A stretch of 64,000 bases of DNA from Prochlorococcus sp. AG-402-B05. Its GTDB lineage: Bacteria; Cyanobacteriota; Cyanobacteriia; PCC-6307; Cyanobiaceae. The DNA is taken from the NCBI GenBank assembly GCA_003279635.1, contig QCHK01000009.1, positions 1 through 64,000 on the forward strand. Reading direction: 5' to 3'. Shown piece by piece: positions 44,960 to 56,262 of this stretch (positions within the stretch are counted from its first letter, which is position 1; every line of letters starts with the position of its first letter). The notes under the pieces are model-generated. The model did not search any database and had not been told where the DNA came from. It was given only the letters and a program-made list of their open reading frames with translations. The translations under genes were made by a program, and so were the position numbers.

Positions 44960-46105
44960 ATGGAGCAAAGCCAGAATGAAGCCAATTTAAGTTCTGAAGA
45001 AATTACCAGGTATGCAAGACATATAAGTCTCCCAGAGATAGGTATCAAAGGCCAAGAAAAATTGAAGACAAGCTCAGTTGCTTGTATTGGGACAGGAGGA
45101 CTAGGATCTCCGCTGTTAATTTATCTTGCAGCAGCTGGAATTGGACGTATCGGAATAGTTGATTTTGATGTCGTTGAATACTCAAATTTACAAAGACAAA
45201 TCATTCATACAACAAATTCAATAGGTCTATTAAAAACAGATTCTGCCAAACAACACATACGCGACATAAATCCTTCTTGTCGAGTTGATTTATTCAATCA
45301 AAAGCTAACCAGTAGTAATGCTTTGGAAATACTTAAAGCTTATGATGTGATATGTGATTGTTCAGACAATTTCCCAACGCGCTACCTAATTAATGATGCT
45401 TGCCTAATACTTAATAAGCCTAATATATATGGTTCCATTGCAAGATTCGAAGGACAAGTAAGTGTATTTAATTTGAAGGAAGATAGTCCTAACTATAGAG
45501 ATCTTATCCCCACACCCCCTCCGCAAGAATTAATTCCATCTTGCTCTGAAGCAGGAGTCATGGGAATTCTTCCGGGAATTATTGGTACAATTCAAGCTAC
45601 AGAAGTCATAAAGATTATAACAAATATTGGTTATCCACTTAACGGTAGGATCCTCATTTTCAATGCATTAACAATGCAATTTAAAGAGCTGAGATTGAAA
45701 TCAAATCCAGAAAATAAAAACATCCATAAATTGATAGATTATAAAAGTTTCTGTTCAGAAGTTACAGTTAAGAATGAAGTAGATTGTGCGATAGAAAGTA
45801 TTTCAACTAAAGAATTAAAAGGACTTCTTAGCCAATCTTCAAAAGAAATACTATTAATAGATGTTCGCAACCAAAATGAATACAATCAATGTTCAATTAC
45901 AGGATCAGTGCTTATACCTCTTAGCTCTATTGAAAGTGGTAAAGCCATTGAAGAAATTAAAATTCTTACGGCACAAAAAAATCTTTATGTATTTTGTAAA
46001 AGTGGGAAAAGATCATTGCTTGCATTAAAGCATTTAAACAAATTTGGAATTAGAGGTATTAATATTCTAGGAGGTATTGATGCGTGGAATAACGAAAAAA
46101 ATTAA
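44960..46105 (+). CDS. moeB: MoeZ/MoeB-like E1 adenylyltransferase with C-terminal rhodanese domain
   Basis: SSVACIGTGGLGSPLLIYLAAAGIGRIGIVDFDVVEYSNLQRQIIH; PSCSEAGVMGILPGIIG; rhodanese loop CKSGKRS. Confidence 0.93.
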   Translation: MEQSQNEANLSSEEITRYARHISLPEIGIKGQEKLKTSSVACIGTGGLGSPLLIYLAAAGIGRIGIVDFDVVEYSNLQRQIIHTTNSIGLLKTDSAKQHIRDINPSCRVDLFNQKLTSSNALEILKAYDVICDCSDNFPTRYLINDACLILNKPNIYGSIARFEGQVSVFNLKEDSPNYRDLIPTPPPQELIPSCSEAGVMGILPGIIGTIQATEVIKIITNIGYPLNGRILIFNALTMQFKELRLKSNPENKNIHKLIDYKSFCSEVTVKNEVDCAIESISTKELKGLLSQSSKEILLIDVRNQNEYNQCSITGSVLIPLSSIESGKAIEEIKILTAQKNLYVFCKSGKRSLLALKHLNKFGIRGINILGGIDAWNNEKN

Positions 46106-46111
46106 TTAAAA

Positions 46112-47263
46112 CTAATAATCAACTCCCCTTTTTAAATCAACTCCTTTTTCAGCATAGTGCTTATGACACACCATCTCAGAATGAACACTTGCTAAATCAA
46201 AATAGATAGGTTGGTTTTTGCATCTTCCTGTAATAATCACCTCAGTTTCTGAAGGTTTACGAAGCAATGTTTGAACAATAGGTTCAACTGGGAGGAGTTC
46301 CAAATCAACGGTTGGATTCAACTCATCCAAAATCACAGTCTTATAAAGACCACTTGAAATAGCTGCCCTTGCAATTTCCCATGCTCTTTCAGCCTCTACA
46401 TAGTCAATGGGCTTTTGCTGTCCCCTCCAAACAATCGCATCTCTACCAGATCGAAGATGGTCAACTAAATGAGGGTAACTTTCTCGAAGAGCCGCAATAG
46501 CGGCATCCTCTGTGTAACCACTACCACCCTTTAGCCATTGCAAAATCAAAACACGATGACTTTTGTCCTGACTTATTCCTCTACCGATAGCTTGTAAAGC
46601 TTTACCCAACGCACTAGTTGATTTACCTTTTCCTTCACCGGTATATATTTCAATCCCACCAACATTATTTTCAAAAAGAATTTCATCTTTATTAATCTCA
46701 GGTCGTCTGTGAGCTCTCATCTCAGAATGCAGTTCCGCAACTTTAATTAAAGGATTTGGTGCAGCTCTTCCAGTAACGATGATTTCCATACCGTTTGGTC
46801 TTGCAGTAAGTGTTTTAACAACTTCTTCAACAGGCAATAATCCTAAATCCAGTACAGGGTTCAATTCGTCGAGGACAACGACTGAATACAAGGCACTAGC
46901 AATCGCCCCCTTAGCTATGTCCCAACCTCTTTGAGCTTCCTGATGATCAAATTTGGTAGATTGATTGGCGCTAAAAAATTCTCCTCTGCCAGTCCTAACT
47001 TGATCAATCAAATGAGGGAAACCTTGCTGCAAAGCATCTATTGCGGAATCTTCGTCATACGAGCGACCAGGTCCTTTCAAGAATCTAAGAAGTAATACCC
47101 TTGTTTGTCTTTTCTCACATATACCTAGACCTATAGTCCTCAGAACCACTCCCAAAGCTGCTTGGCTCTTCCCTTTACCCTCTCCGTCATAAACATGTAA
47201 TTGTCCGTGACTACGTTCTAAGCTTTCCGATGCTGTCGTAATCCCTATACCGTTTGAAACCAC
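46112..47263 (-). CDS. cobO: Cob(I)yrinic acid a,c-diamide adenosyltransferase, two tandem CobO-type domains
   Basis: Two P-loops (YDGEGKGKSQAALG and YTGEGKGKSTSALG) and duplicated VVLDELNPVLDLGLLPVEEVV / VILDELNPTVDLELLPVEPIV. Confidence 0.92.
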   Translation of the reverse strand: MVSNGIGITTASESLERSHGQLHVYDGEGKGKSQAALGVVLRTIGLGICEKRQTRVLLLRFLKGPGRSYDEDSAIDALQQGFPHLIDQVRTGRGEFFSANQSTKFDHQEAQRGWDIAKGAIASALYSVVVLDELNPVLDLGLLPVEEVVKTLTARPNGMEIIVTGRAAPNPLIKVAELHSEMRAHRRPEINKDEILFENNVGGIEIYTGEGKGKSTSALGKALQAIGRGISQDKSHRVLILQWLKGGSGYTEDAAIAALRESYPHLVDHLRSGRDAIVWRGQQKPIDYVEAERAWEIARAAISSGLYKTVILDELNPTVDLELLPVEPIVQTLLRKPSETEVIITGRCKNQPIYFDLASVHSEMVCHKHYAEKGVDLKRGVDY

Positions 47264-47395
47264 GATCGATAATTCTGCTTCTTATGTATGCAACTTAACT
47301 TCTTCTACATTAGACGTCATAGAATATGCAAAATACATACACAGATGAAGGAGACTAGGGGTCTCAATTTAATCAAATTATTGATCTTTTAAAAA

Positions 47396-48238
47396 GTGTT
47401 TTTTAGTCAACTTGAATCTTTAACTGACTCAGAACTGAAGCAATTAAAATTGTTAAGGGAGTTTATTAAAAACATAAATTATGTTTGTGTTGCTTTTTCT
47501 GGAGGCGTTGATAGTTCTTTAGTAGCGACAATAGCCCATGAGCAACTAGGTTCAAAAGCCTTTGCCGTTACTGGTGTCTCTCCTTCTTTAGCTCCATATT
47601 TGCTTAAGCAAGCTCGTCTTCAAGCAGACTGGATTGGGATTCATCATGAAGAATGCAAAACAAATGAAATCACTCAACCAAACTACTTTAAAAATCCTGA
47701 CAATAGATGTTTTGCATGCAAACAAGAATTACATACACATTTAACTGAAATTTCACAAAAATTCCATAACGCTCAAGTCCTTGATGGAGTGAATCATGAC
47801 GACCTTCACGACTATCGGCCGGGCATTAAAGCCTCTAATCAGGCAGGGGTAATATCGCCTCTTGCTGAACTAGAAATAGATAAAAAATCAGTTCGTTCAA
47901 TTTCTAAATCATTAGGTTTACCTTGGTGGGATAAGCCTGCACAACCATGTTTAGCCTCTCGTATTCCTTTTGGAGAGGAAATAAGTTCAAAAAGGCTTGA
48001 GCAGATTGCGTTAGCAGAAGAATGGATTATTAATCAAGGTTTTTCAAAAGTACGTGTAAGAAGTCAAGGCCTATCAGCCAGAATCGAATTGCCAGCAAAT
48101 GAAATAAATAACTTTCTTAAAATTGTTGAAAGAAATAAATTAGTTAAATATTTTTTATCTTTAGGATTCCATTCTATAAGTCTAGATCTTGAGGGTTTGA
48201 TTAGTGGAAAACTAACTAGAGATATAAAGACTACTTAA
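47396..48238 (+). CDS. larE: ATP-dependent sacrificial sulfur transferase LarE-like
   Basis: GTG start; CVAFSGGVDSSLVATIAHEQLG PP-loop; NRCFACKQELH; QPCLASRIPFGEEIS. Confidence 0.88.
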   Translation: MFFSQLESLTDSELKQLKLLREFIKNINYVCVAFSGGVDSSLVATIAHEQLGSKAFAVTGVSPSLAPYLLKQARLQADWIGIHHEECKTNEITQPNYFKNPDNRCFACKQELHTHLTEISQKFHNAQVLDGVNHDDLHDYRPGIKASNQAGVISPLAELEIDKKSVRSISKSLGLPWWDKPAQPCLASRIPFGEEISSKRLEQIALAEEWIINQGFSKVRVRSQGLSARIELPANEINNFLKIVERNKLVKYFLSLGFHSISLDLEGLISGKLTRDIKTT

Positions 48239-48294
48239 ACAATAAAATCCTATGTCGAAAAGATGCTTAATTTATTTTTAATCTTTCATTTTGA

Positions 48295-48771
48295 TCAAGG
48301 TTCACGATGCAAAGTTTGGATTCCGGCGGGGATCTCTCTTTCGATATTTTTAAAAGAAAAGTGCTGAGCCAAAAAATCTTTAAAAAGTAACTTACAAGCT
48401 TTTTCAGGCATAGTATGGTCACCACAAGTGAAAACATCAATAGCGGCATAACCAATCTCAGGCCATGTATGTATTGAAATATGAGATTCAGCCAATAAAG
48501 CTAGTCCGGTTACTCCCTGAGGTTTAAAGCTATGTGTCACCAAATTCATGAGTGTTGCACCAGCAATTTTGGCCGATGATGTGATGGTTGTCCTTATAAA
48601 AGCTTCGTCATTAAGCTTCGCGTGATCACATTGGTAGAGTTCAAGAATGCAGTGCCTTCCAATATTCTTACTAGAATTAAATTTTATGGTATCTATATCT
48701 TTTGATTTGCAAGAGTCACCCCATCCAGGATTTGGATGCAATTCGGAAAAAAAAGGTTCCATATTATCCAA
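48295..48771 (-). CDS. speD: S-adenosylmethionine decarboxylase proenzyme
   Basis: [40 protein letters not shown] ([11 protein letters not shown] autoprocessing site). Confidence 0.95.
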   Translation of the reverse strand: MDNMEPFFSELHPNPGWGDSCKSKDIDTIKFNSSKNIGRHCILELYQCDHAKLNDEAFIRTTITSSAKIAGATLMNLVTHSFKPQGVTGLALLAESHISIHTWPEIGYAAIDVFTCGDHTMPEKACKLLFKDFLAQHFSFKNIEREIPAGIQTLHREP

Positions 48772-48802
48772 AAATCATTTCCACAATAACCGACCAATAG
48801 TT

Positions 48803-49903
48803 TCAACCAAAAGAATCTAATTCCATTAATTGTGAGCTTCGTACCCATTCACCTTCAAAAGATTCCAAATGTGTTGCACTGATTAAACACTGATGTTTTT
48901 GACCTACAGCCTCTAAAAGCAATAATTGACGCTTGGGATCTAGCTCAGCTAAAACATCATCTAAAAGCAATATTGGAGATTTGCCATAAACCATTTTAAT
49001 TAATTCTAATTCGGCCAATTTCAAAGACAATACAATAGTTCTCTGCTGACCTGCAGAGCCAAAACGTCTGCCATCTACATCATTTAGTGAAAACTGTACA
49101 TCATCGCGATGAGGGCCGACTCGACAATTACCCGTCACCTCTTCCTCAGGTCTCATTTCTAAAAGTTGACGTTCAATACTCTCCCTCCAAAGCCTTTCAC
49201 TCTCTTCAGCCTCGAGTTTACTACCTGGCAAATATGTAATATCTAGTTTCTCTTTACTGTCACTAAGATGTTCTTGCCATCTTGAAGCAATAGGAAGTAG
49301 ACGATCTAAAATACGCCTACGTCTTCGATGAATTCTTGTACTCACCAGTGCCATTTGCATATCATAAGAATCCAATAAAATATTTTGATTCTTGCTCGAT
49401 TGAAGACTGAAATTACGCCAAAGCTGACTTCTTTGCCTCAGCAATCTAGAAAACCTTCCGATCAAATCAGAATAAATAGGTTCAAGTTGCTGGACAATTC
49501 TATCCAGCCAATGTCTTCTAAGAGAAGGTTCTCCTCTAATTAATTCTAGATCAAGAGCACTAAAGCCTACGCTTCTCATTGGTCCAATCAAATCGATTTG
49601 ACGAGTTAAAAGTTTGTCATTTTTGTAGGCTTTTCTTCCACCTTTTCTATTTAGCTCTAAAGAAAGTTTTTGATCATCTTCAATCATTGCGGATAAGCAA
49701 GCCTGATCTTGATCCCAATAAATTAAATCTTGATTCCGATTCGATCGATGAGAACGTAAGCTAGACAGTAGTTCTATGGATTCAAGAAGATTAGATTTAC
49801 CAACTCCATTTTGACCTAAGACTATCAACCTGTTTTCAGTTAACTCCAACTGAAAACCTCGATAATTTCGAAAATTATTAAGTTCTAACTGATGAAGTTG
49901 AAT
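48803..49903 (-). CDS. recF: DNA replication/repair protein RecF (probable ATT start; track ORF begins at internal TTG 49849)
   Basis: [51 protein letters not shown]; conserved N-term [18 protein letters not shown] lies upstream of the track start. Confidence 0.93.
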   Translation of the reverse strand: MQLHQLELNNFRNYRGFQLELTENRLIVLGQNGVGKSNLLESIELLSSLRSHRSNRNQDLIYWDQDQACLSAMIEDDQKLSLELNRKGGRKAYKNDKLLTRQIDLIGPMRSVGFSALDLELIRGEPSLRRHWLDRIVQQLEPIYSDLIGRFSRLLRQRSQLWRNFSLQSSKNQNILLDSYDMQMALVSTRIHRRRRRILDRLLPIASRWQEHLSDSKEKLDITYLPGSKLEAEESERLWRESIERQLLEMRPEEEVTGNCRVGPHRDDVQFSLNDVDGRRFGSAGQQRTIVLSLKLAELELIKMVYGKSPILLLDDVLAELDPKRQLLLLEAVGQKHQCLISATHLESFEGEWVRSSQLMELDSFG

Positions 49904-49981
49904 GTTTCTTTATGGAATTTGTATGTAAGCTAATTTTAATAAGGTCTAGGTATTTGACCTTTTTTCATAACACCCCTTGTT

Positions 49982-50055
49982 GGGCATGTAGCTCAGTTGG
50001 ATAGAGCATCAGATTCCGGTTCTGAGGGTCGGGGGTTCGAGTCCCTCCATGCTCG
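49982..50055 (+). tRNA. trnR: tRNA-Arg(CCG)
   Basis: GGGCATG...TCAGATTCCGGTTCTGA (anticodon CCG)...GGGGGTTCGAGTCCCTC CATGCTC G. Confidence 0.95.
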
Positions 50056-50067
50056 TAAATTGAATTT

Positions 50068-50520
50068 TCAAAGTCTGAATCCCATTGTTTGAATACCATT
50101 TGGATCAAGTAAAAATCCATTGGCTTTCAATGAATCAAGTGAAATTAATGGAGCAGCAACAGAAATGCTACATCCCGGTAACTCCCTTCTAATTATTTCA
50201 ATTGCCTTAAAAACCACTATAGACATGTACTTTTCTTGTTGATCGCCTGGCTCTGCAACTAAATCCCACAAATTTGCATTTAAACCTTTATCACTAGTAA
50301 CACGAACAAATCCAACAAGATTCTCAGGAGTTTTTTGAATGAGAGTCAAATAAAAATCACTATTGTTCAAAGCTAATTCTAATTTTCTTGGTTGATGAGT
50401 ATCTTGGTTACACCTTGAAAGAAGCCTATTTATTTTTCGTGCAGAAATTAGTTCGCTCCGAAGTAGAAGAAAGCCCTCGGGAATTTGAGGACATTTATTT
50501 GCTGAATTTAATCCAAGCAT
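50068..50520 (-). CDS. Possible GNAT-like acetyltransferase
   Basis: LVGFVRVTSDKGLNANLWDLVAEPGDQQ...GFLLDPNGIQTMGF; weak GNAT-like pattern. Confidence 0.45.
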   Translation of the reverse strand: MLGLNSANKCPQIPEGFLLLRSELISARKINRLLSRCNQDTHQPRKLELALNNSDFYLTLIQKTPENLVGFVRVTSDKGLNANLWDLVAEPGDQQEKYMSIVVFKAIEIIRRELPGCSISVAAPLISLDSLKANGFLLDPNGIQTMGFRL

Positions 50521-50521
50521 A

Positions 50522-53500
50522 TCATCCTGTATTTCTCATACCTGCAGCGATACCATTGATTGTCAACAATGCACCACGCAATAATTCACTACGGCTATAT
50601 GTACGAGAACTTTGAGTAGAGTCAATACTCACATCTTCACTAATTGGTGGTTGACGATTCTGATCTCTTAATCGCTTAAGAAGAGCAACCTGTAAAAATC
50701 CTAAAGGGACAATAGTCCTATTTCTCAGGTTAACAGACAACTGCAAAGCGGGGTCTGCACTCAATAGTTTTGACTTACCAGTAATTTCTAAAATTAATTT
50801 CTTAGTCAAGCCATATTCGCTTGAGATAATATCGAAAATTCCAGCGAAAGCATCCCGATTATCACTGCCACCTAAACTAACCACATAATGGTGGGCAACA
50901 TCTAAATCAACTTTTGAAAGTGTCATCTCTACTTTAGATATCAACATTCTAAAGAATGGCCATCTCTGATTCAACATTTGCAACATCTCCATTTGGTCGG
51001 GGTCTGTCTTTAATTCAGCAGCTAAAGCCGTACCAACACCAAACCAACTTGGCAAAAGGAAACGACTTTGAGTCCAACCAAAGACCCATGGAATAGCTCG
51101 AAGACTTGATAAGTCTTTTGCACCACTCTTTCGTCGAGCAGGGCGACTAGAAATTTGCAACTTACTAATCTCTTCTATTGGAGTAACTACCTGAAAAAAT
51201 TGAACCAAATCTGGATTATCATGAACTAAAGCTCGGTAATGCTCCCTTGAACGAGCTGCAAGTCTGGTCATCAATTCATTCCAATTTGGCGTAGCGTCCA
51301 ATTTATTGGTAACCAAGCTATTTTGAATAACTGCGGTGGTTACAGTTTCTAGATTATATAAAGCTAATTCTGGAAGACTATATTTTGAAGCAAGAACTTC
51401 CCCTTGTTCTGTTATTTTTATACGTCCTTGAAGTGTACCACTAGGTTGAGCCAAAATAGCTTGATAAGCTGGTCCACCCCCTCTTCCTACAGACCCACCT
51501 CTACCATGAAAAATACGTAATGCTATTCCTTGTCTACTAGCTAGGTCTTGGAGTGCTATTTGGGCCTTATGAATTTCCCAATTACTTGAAAGAAAACCAG
51601 AATCCTTATTACTATCAGAATATCCCAGCATAAGTTCCTGAAGCGGTTGATTTTTCTCTCCTACTCGTGGAAGTAATTCGCGATAAACATCTGCCTTGAG
51701 TAACGACTCCATTACAGAAGGAGCATGTTGTAAATCTTCAACCGTTTCAAATAATGGAACAACGAGAAAATCAGAAACTCCTAAAATTGGATCAATTAAA
51801 CCCGACTCTTTTGCTAAAAGAAGAACTTCTAATAAATCTGAAGCCGTATGACTCATCGAAATTACATATGAGCGACATATACGAGTACCAAATTCTTTCT
51901 GAAGCCTATGAAGCATATGAAAAACTGAGATAGTTTCTTGAGTACTTTTAGACCAATCAAAAGCAGGAGGAATAAGTGGTCTCCGAGTTCTTAATTCTTT
52001 CATCAACCATTGAACTCGACTTTCCTCGCTCATCACTCCATACGACTCAGGTAGATCTAAATAGCGAGTGAGCTCATCCAATGCATCACTATGACGTGTG
52101 CTTTCTTGCCTAATATCTAAACTAGCCAAAGAAAATCCAAAAATATGAACTTGATTTAGCAAAGTATCTAATGGTTCACATGTAAGATCTGTACTAACTA
52201 AACTATTTCTAATGAGCTCTAATTCATTTTTTAATTCTTCTACAGATTTGTAGTGGAGTAGTTCATCAAAACTATTATTAGTAGATGTTAACGGTTTTCC
52301 ATCAGGTGAGAATTGCCATCCAGCATCCGCTAACTGCTTATTACGTAGTTGAGTAAGTCGTAGCCTCTCAAGTGTATAGCTAAGCTTCAAGCGATAAGGT
52401 TCCAATCTATATCTTGCAGCCCTTTCCTCATAGACCTCAGGGAAACGAACTCTGTCCATTTCTAATGACTCTAGCAAAGGAGAACTTACTTGACTCCATT
52501 GCATAGATATGCTGAGTTGGTCTCTGAGCTCTTGAACTGATGCAATGTACCTATCCAACATTAATTGTCTTTGGTAACACGCTGTTCTCCATGTGATTTC
52601 AGGAGTAACAGACGGATTTCCATCACGATCTGAACCTACCCAAGAGCCAAATGTGCAAAAAGCTTCATTAGGAATCTCTACGTCTGGATAACTTGACGCA
52701 AGTGCAGTGGTCAATCTCCTTCTTAATTGGGGCATTGCATCAAACAAAACCTGCTGAAAATAATGAAGGGCATAGTCAACCTCATCAAGAACAGTCGGTT
52801 TGAATTGATGAAGCTCATCAGTTCTCCACCAAAGTCTTATCTCCTCCTCTAATTGCAACCTAAATATTTCTTTCTCCGATTCAGAAATCAAACTATTAGA
52901 TTGAAGTTGCTGCAAAAGAGTCGCAACCCTGCGTTGCTTATGGCGAACAGTGTGTCTAACAATTTCAGTTGGATGAGCTGTAAAAACAAGACGAATATCC
53001 ATTTCTCTCATCAAACCATCAAGCTGAGCTGGAGGGACATTCAAGCGACGTAATCGCTCAAATAATTGTGTAAAAGTTGCTGGAGCAGTCTGACTAGCTA
53101 AAGCTGGAGCGAATGGATCTATTTGATAATTACTTTTGTCTAACTTCCCTTTTTCTATGCTTTCTAAATAACTATCCTCTTCTATTCGTTGCTCCAGAAT
53201 GTTTACCAACTGAAAATAAAGAGAAAAAGCTCTAGCAGCAGATATAGCCTCAGCTAAATCCATTTTTGTAATCAATTGGACTATTGCCTGTGAGGAATTG
53301 TCTTGATTTGACTTGCTAGGGTCACTTAATTGTTTTAATTGCAATAATCTCTCTGTTTGAGCCGGTGGACATTCACTTTTGAGAACGGTTTTCCATAGAT
53401 CCTCAACTAGTTCAAGCCTTTGTTGCAATAAAGATCCAGGATCTTGATCCTCAACACATACTGTCGAGTGATTAGAGGTATTTTCGTTAGAAGGATTTTT

Positions 53501-53542
53501 CAACATAAACATATTATGAGGCAGTTCTACCGACTTAGTCAC
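50522..53542 (-). CDS. ppc: Phosphoenolpyruvate carboxylase (GTG or later start)
   Basis: [66 protein letters not shown]-terminal [11 protein letters not shown]. Confidence 0.98.
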   Translation of the reverse strand: MTKSVELPHNMFMLKNPSNENTSNHSTVCVEDQDPGSLLQQRLELVEDLWKTVLKSECPPAQTERLLQLKQLSDPSKSNQDNSSQAIVQLITKMDLAEAISAARAFSLYFQLVNILEQRIEEDSYLESIEKGKLDKSNYQIDPFAPALASQTAPATFTQLFERLRRLNVPPAQLDGLMREMDIRLVFTAHPTEIVRHTVRHKQRRVATLLQQLQSNSLISESEKEIFRLQLEEEIRLWWRTDELHQFKPTVLDEVDYALHYFQQVLFDAMPQLRRRLTTALASSYPDVEIPNEAFCTFGSWVGSDRDGNPSVTPEITWRTACYQRQLMLDRYIASVQELRDQLSISMQWSQVSSPLLESLEMDRVRFPEVYEERAARYRLEPYRLKLSYTLERLRLTQLRNKQLADAGWQFSPDGKPLTSTNNSFDELLHYKSVEELKNELELIRNSLVSTDLTCEPLDTLLNQVHIFGFSLASLDIRQESTRHSDALDELTRYLDLPESYGVMSEESRVQWLMKELRTRRPLIPPAFDWSKSTQETISVFHMLHRLQKEFGTRICRSYVISMSHTASDLLEVLLLAKESGLIDPILGVSDFLVVPLFETVEDLQHAPSVMESLLKADVYRELLPRVGEKNQPLQELMLGYSDSNKDSGFLSSNWEIHKAQIALQDLASRQGIALRIFHGRGGSVGRGGGPAYQAILAQPSGTLQGRIKITEQGEVLASKYSLPELALYNLETVTTAVIQNSLVTNKLDATPNWNELMTRLAARSREHYRALVHDNPDLVQFFQVVTPIEEISKLQISSRPARRKSGAKDLSSLRAIPWVFGWTQSRFLLPSWFGVGTALAAELKTDPDQMEMLQMLNQRWPFFRMLISKVEMTLSKVDLDVAHHYVVSLGGSDNRDAFAGIFDIISSEYGLTKKLILEITGKSKLLSADPALQLSVNLRNRTIVPLGFLQVALLKRLRDQNRQPPISEDVSIDSTQSSRTYSRSELLRGALLTINGIAAGMRNTG

Positions 53543-54681
53543 TAATAGGTTGAATTCATTTTTATGAAATTGGTCTCCTCTCGTTCCATTTCACCAATAC
53601 CCTGCTGAAGCAAGGTCTGAATTGATACTCCTTTGGAATAAGAATCAAGCCATATCATTGATTGATTTCCGTTGGTCAAAACAGATTCAATAGGTTGAAG
53701 CAACTCAAACATATCAAGCTCCTTAGCTAAAGGAGTTACATCTAATAGAAGTTCTTTTATCCAATCACGGCATTTGATTTGTTTTCCATTTTTCCAATGA
53801 AATAAATTGGCATCAAGACTTGATTTAGCTGCGATCAAATCATTTTCATCTGCTAATAAAGCCAATTCTTCTTGTGTTTTAGAGCTTGCTTCAATTGGAT
53901 CAAATTTTTTCATGTTGTCTTTGAGATTAATAATTCTGAGTTCAAGTAACGCTGTAATAGCCAAAAGCAAGTCAACATCAGCTACTAAATCACATATCCT
54001 TAGCTCTAATCGATTTAAAACATGAGGTCTTTCCGGACCATTTGGCCTTACTGATGTCCACAAATGTCTCTCATTTTGCATACTTCCCCGACCTAGTTGC
54101 TCTTCAACCCATGCCACATAGTGTGCGTGATCCACAAACATTGGAACATTGGAGGGTGTCTTAGGGAATTGAACCCATCTTTGGGAATGTGCACCCGTTG
54201 CATGTCCTGCTAAGAAAGGAGAACTAGCACTTAACGCAAGAAATAATGATGCCTCACATCTAACCAAGCGTAGGGCGGAAAAAAGTAAGGCTAAATTTTC
54301 AATACCTAAATTAATGTGAATACTTGCTGTTACAACATTAGTTCCATAGTTTTTTTCTATAAATGAGTGATAAGAATTTTCTAAATCTGACCTTTCAAAA
54401 TTTTTTGTATTACCAAGGCTAAGTGTGCTTCCTGGCAGAATTGTAAGTTTTTGAAAATCAAGCCATTTCCTAAGTTTTTGTCTAGGTAGTAAAAGTGCAT
54501 GTTTTAAAACAGCGTATCTTTGATCTGGAACAGTTATGTACTCAAGGTTTCTTTGATCTGGTTCTTTGACAAAATCTGATAAATCTTCCGTAATAGCAGA
54601 TGCAACACCCACGTTTTTACCAGCATATGTGCCAGTAAAAAGCTCCACTTCAAACCCCTTTAAAAGCATAAAGTTGGTCAT
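53542..54681 (-). CDS. gshA: Glutamate-cysteine ligase (cyanobacterial type), start at [10 protein letters not shown] with ATGA overlap to trpE
   Basis: [63 protein letters not shown]. Confidence 0.85.
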   Translation of the reverse strand: MTNFMLLKGFEVELFTGTYAGKNVGVASAITEDLSDFVKEPDQRNLEYITVPDQRYAVLKHALLLPRQKLRKWLDFQKLTILPGSTLSLGNTKNFERSDLENSYHSFIEKNYGTNVVTASIHINLGIENLALLFSALRLVRCEASLFLALSASSPFLAGHATGAHSQRWVQFPKTPSNVPMFVDHAHYVAWVEEQLGRGSMQNERHLWTSVRPNGPERPHVLNRLELRICDLVADVDLLLAITALLELRIINLKDNMKKFDPIEASSKTQEELALLADENDLIAAKSSLDANLFHWKNGKQIKCRDWIKELLLDVTPLAKELDMFELLQPIESVLTNGNQSMIWLDSYSKGVSIQTLLQQGIGEMEREETNFIKMNSTY

Positions 54682-56222
54682 AAATCTTGGGGTTCTAAGC
54701 AAGCTAAAGCAGTAAACATCCCTTTGGCTTTATTTAAAGTTTCTTGATACTCATTAGAAGGAATAGAATCTGCTACAACCCCTGCCCCCGCTTGCACTTC
54801 AACAGTAAAACTATTTTTATTCTTCTTACGTACGATCATTGTTCTGATGGTAATAGCTGTATTCAATGCTCCATTTAAATCTATAGACCCATAAACGCCT
54901 GAATAAGGCCCTCTACGTTGTTTTTCTAATTGATTAATTAGTTGCATTGCTCTTATCTTTGGTGCTCCACTTACAGTCCCAGCGGGGAAAGAAGCAATTA
55001 ATAAGTCCCAAACATCCTTTTCTTTTTTTAAAGTGCCTTCAACCTCGCTGACAATATGCATTACATGCGAATATTTTTCAATAACCATTAATTCTTTTAC
55101 AACAACACTACCTGGGGTACAAACTCGACCTAAATCATTTCGACCCAAATCTACTAACATCACATGTTCAGCTCGTTCTTTGGGATCTTTTAAAAGATCT
55201 TTCTCTAAAGCTGCATCTTCCAATTCATTTTTACCTCTAGGACGAGTACCTGCAATTGGTCTCAAACTTGTTTGAATACCATTTTCTGTTTGTTGGGCCT
55301 TAACCATTACCTCTGGGCTAGAACCAATAAGTTGCCAGTCACCAAAGTCAAAAAACGCCATAAATGGAGAAGGATTTACCATCCTCAGGCTTCGATATAA
55401 TTCAAAGGGTTTTTGCATAACAGTCGACTCCAATTTTTGACTAAGAACTAACTGAAAAACATCACCTTGTTTAATAAATTCTTTTGCCGCTTCAACACTA
55501 TGTTCAAATTCACTTTTTGAGGTATTAAAAGACATATCAAGGGATCTATTCGATTTTTGATTCCACTTTAAAGACTTTATTGGCTTTAAAGGAGAAGCCA
55601 TTAAATCTTGAAGTTCATTGATTTGTTCACAAGCAATTTCATAAGCTTTTTGAGAAGAAACCCCATCACTTAAATTTCCATATGCAACAGCTGTTATTAA
55701 CCGTTTGACTTGATCAAAAATCAGAATCTTGTCCATAAACATCCAAATACCATCAGGTAAGTCTTCTTGATCTGATAATTCATAAATAGGTACTGAAGGC
55801 TCTATCCATTGAATTAATTCATATCCCCACATTCCAAAAAGTTGTCCCAGTTGTGGCAAGCCAGACAAAGAAACAGATTTATAAGGCTCAAGCATTTTTC
55901 TGAGAATTTCAACTGGATTTCCATGAAACTTTTCTTGTTTTCCATTTCTCCAGCATCTAGTCAATTCATCGCCCCTTACTACTACCTTCCAAAGAGGATC
56001 TGATGCCACCACACTCCACCTACCTATAGTTTCTCCACCCTCTACTGATTCAAGCAATACTCCTGAAGGAGCATCATTACCAACTTTAAGCCAAGTTGTA
56101 AGAGGAGTTTCTAAATCTGCAGGCCAACTTTTTGCCAACGGAATATAATTAGCCCCGTTGGAAGCTGACAATAGAAATTCTTCCTTATCTAAATTAAGCA
56201 TGACTGCATAATGGCAGTCCAA
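54678..56222 (-). CDS. trpE: Anthranilate synthase component I
   Basis: GDVFQLVLSQKLE, PSPFMAFFDFGDWQLIGSSPEVMVKA, RPIAGTRPRGKNELEDAALEKDLLKDPKERAEHVMLVDLGRNDLGRV. Confidence 0.96.
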   Translation of the reverse strand: MDCHYAVMLNLDKEEFLLSASNGANYIPLAKSWPADLETPLTTWLKVGNDAPSGVLLESVEGGETIGRWSVVASDPLWKVVVRGDELTRCWRNGKQEKFHGNPVEILRKMLEPYKSVSLSGLPQLGQLFGMWGYELIQWIEPSVPIYELSDQEDLPDGIWMFMDKILIFDQVKRLITAVAYGNLSDGVSSQKAYEIACEQINELQDLMASPLKPIKSLKWNQKSNRSLDMSFNTSKSEFEHSVEAAKEFIKQGDVFQLVLSQKLESTVMQKPFELYRSLRMVNPSPFMAFFDFGDWQLIGSSPEVMVKAQQTENGIQTSLRPIAGTRPRGKNELEDAALEKDLLKDPKERAEHVMLVDLGRNDLGRVCTPGSVVVKELMVIEKYSHVMHIVSEVEGTLKKEKDVWDLLIASFPAGTVSGAPKIRAMQLINQLEKQRRGPYSGVYGSIDLNGALNTAITIRTMIVRKKNKNSFTVEVQAGAGVVADSIPSNEYQETLNKAKGMFTALACLEPQDL

Positions 56223-56262
56223 TATATGTATTTAAAGGGAACACAAGTTTAAATTGAATTAC

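Noticed and set aside
44960-46105. Loss of both zinc CxxC pairs in the MoeB-like E1 (SPNYRDL in place of CYRC; no CxxC near ENKN)
   Set aside because: The NYRDL...PPP...PSCSEAG form is typical of MoeZ-type proteins with a rhodanese tail, so it is probably family-normal rather than degenerate.
49941-49966. AAGGTC-TAGGTATTT-GACCTTTTTTC hairpin before tRNA-Arg
   Set aside because: Looks like an intrinsic terminator, but no plus-strand gene lies just upstream and the minus-strand T-run is weak; function too uncertain to list.
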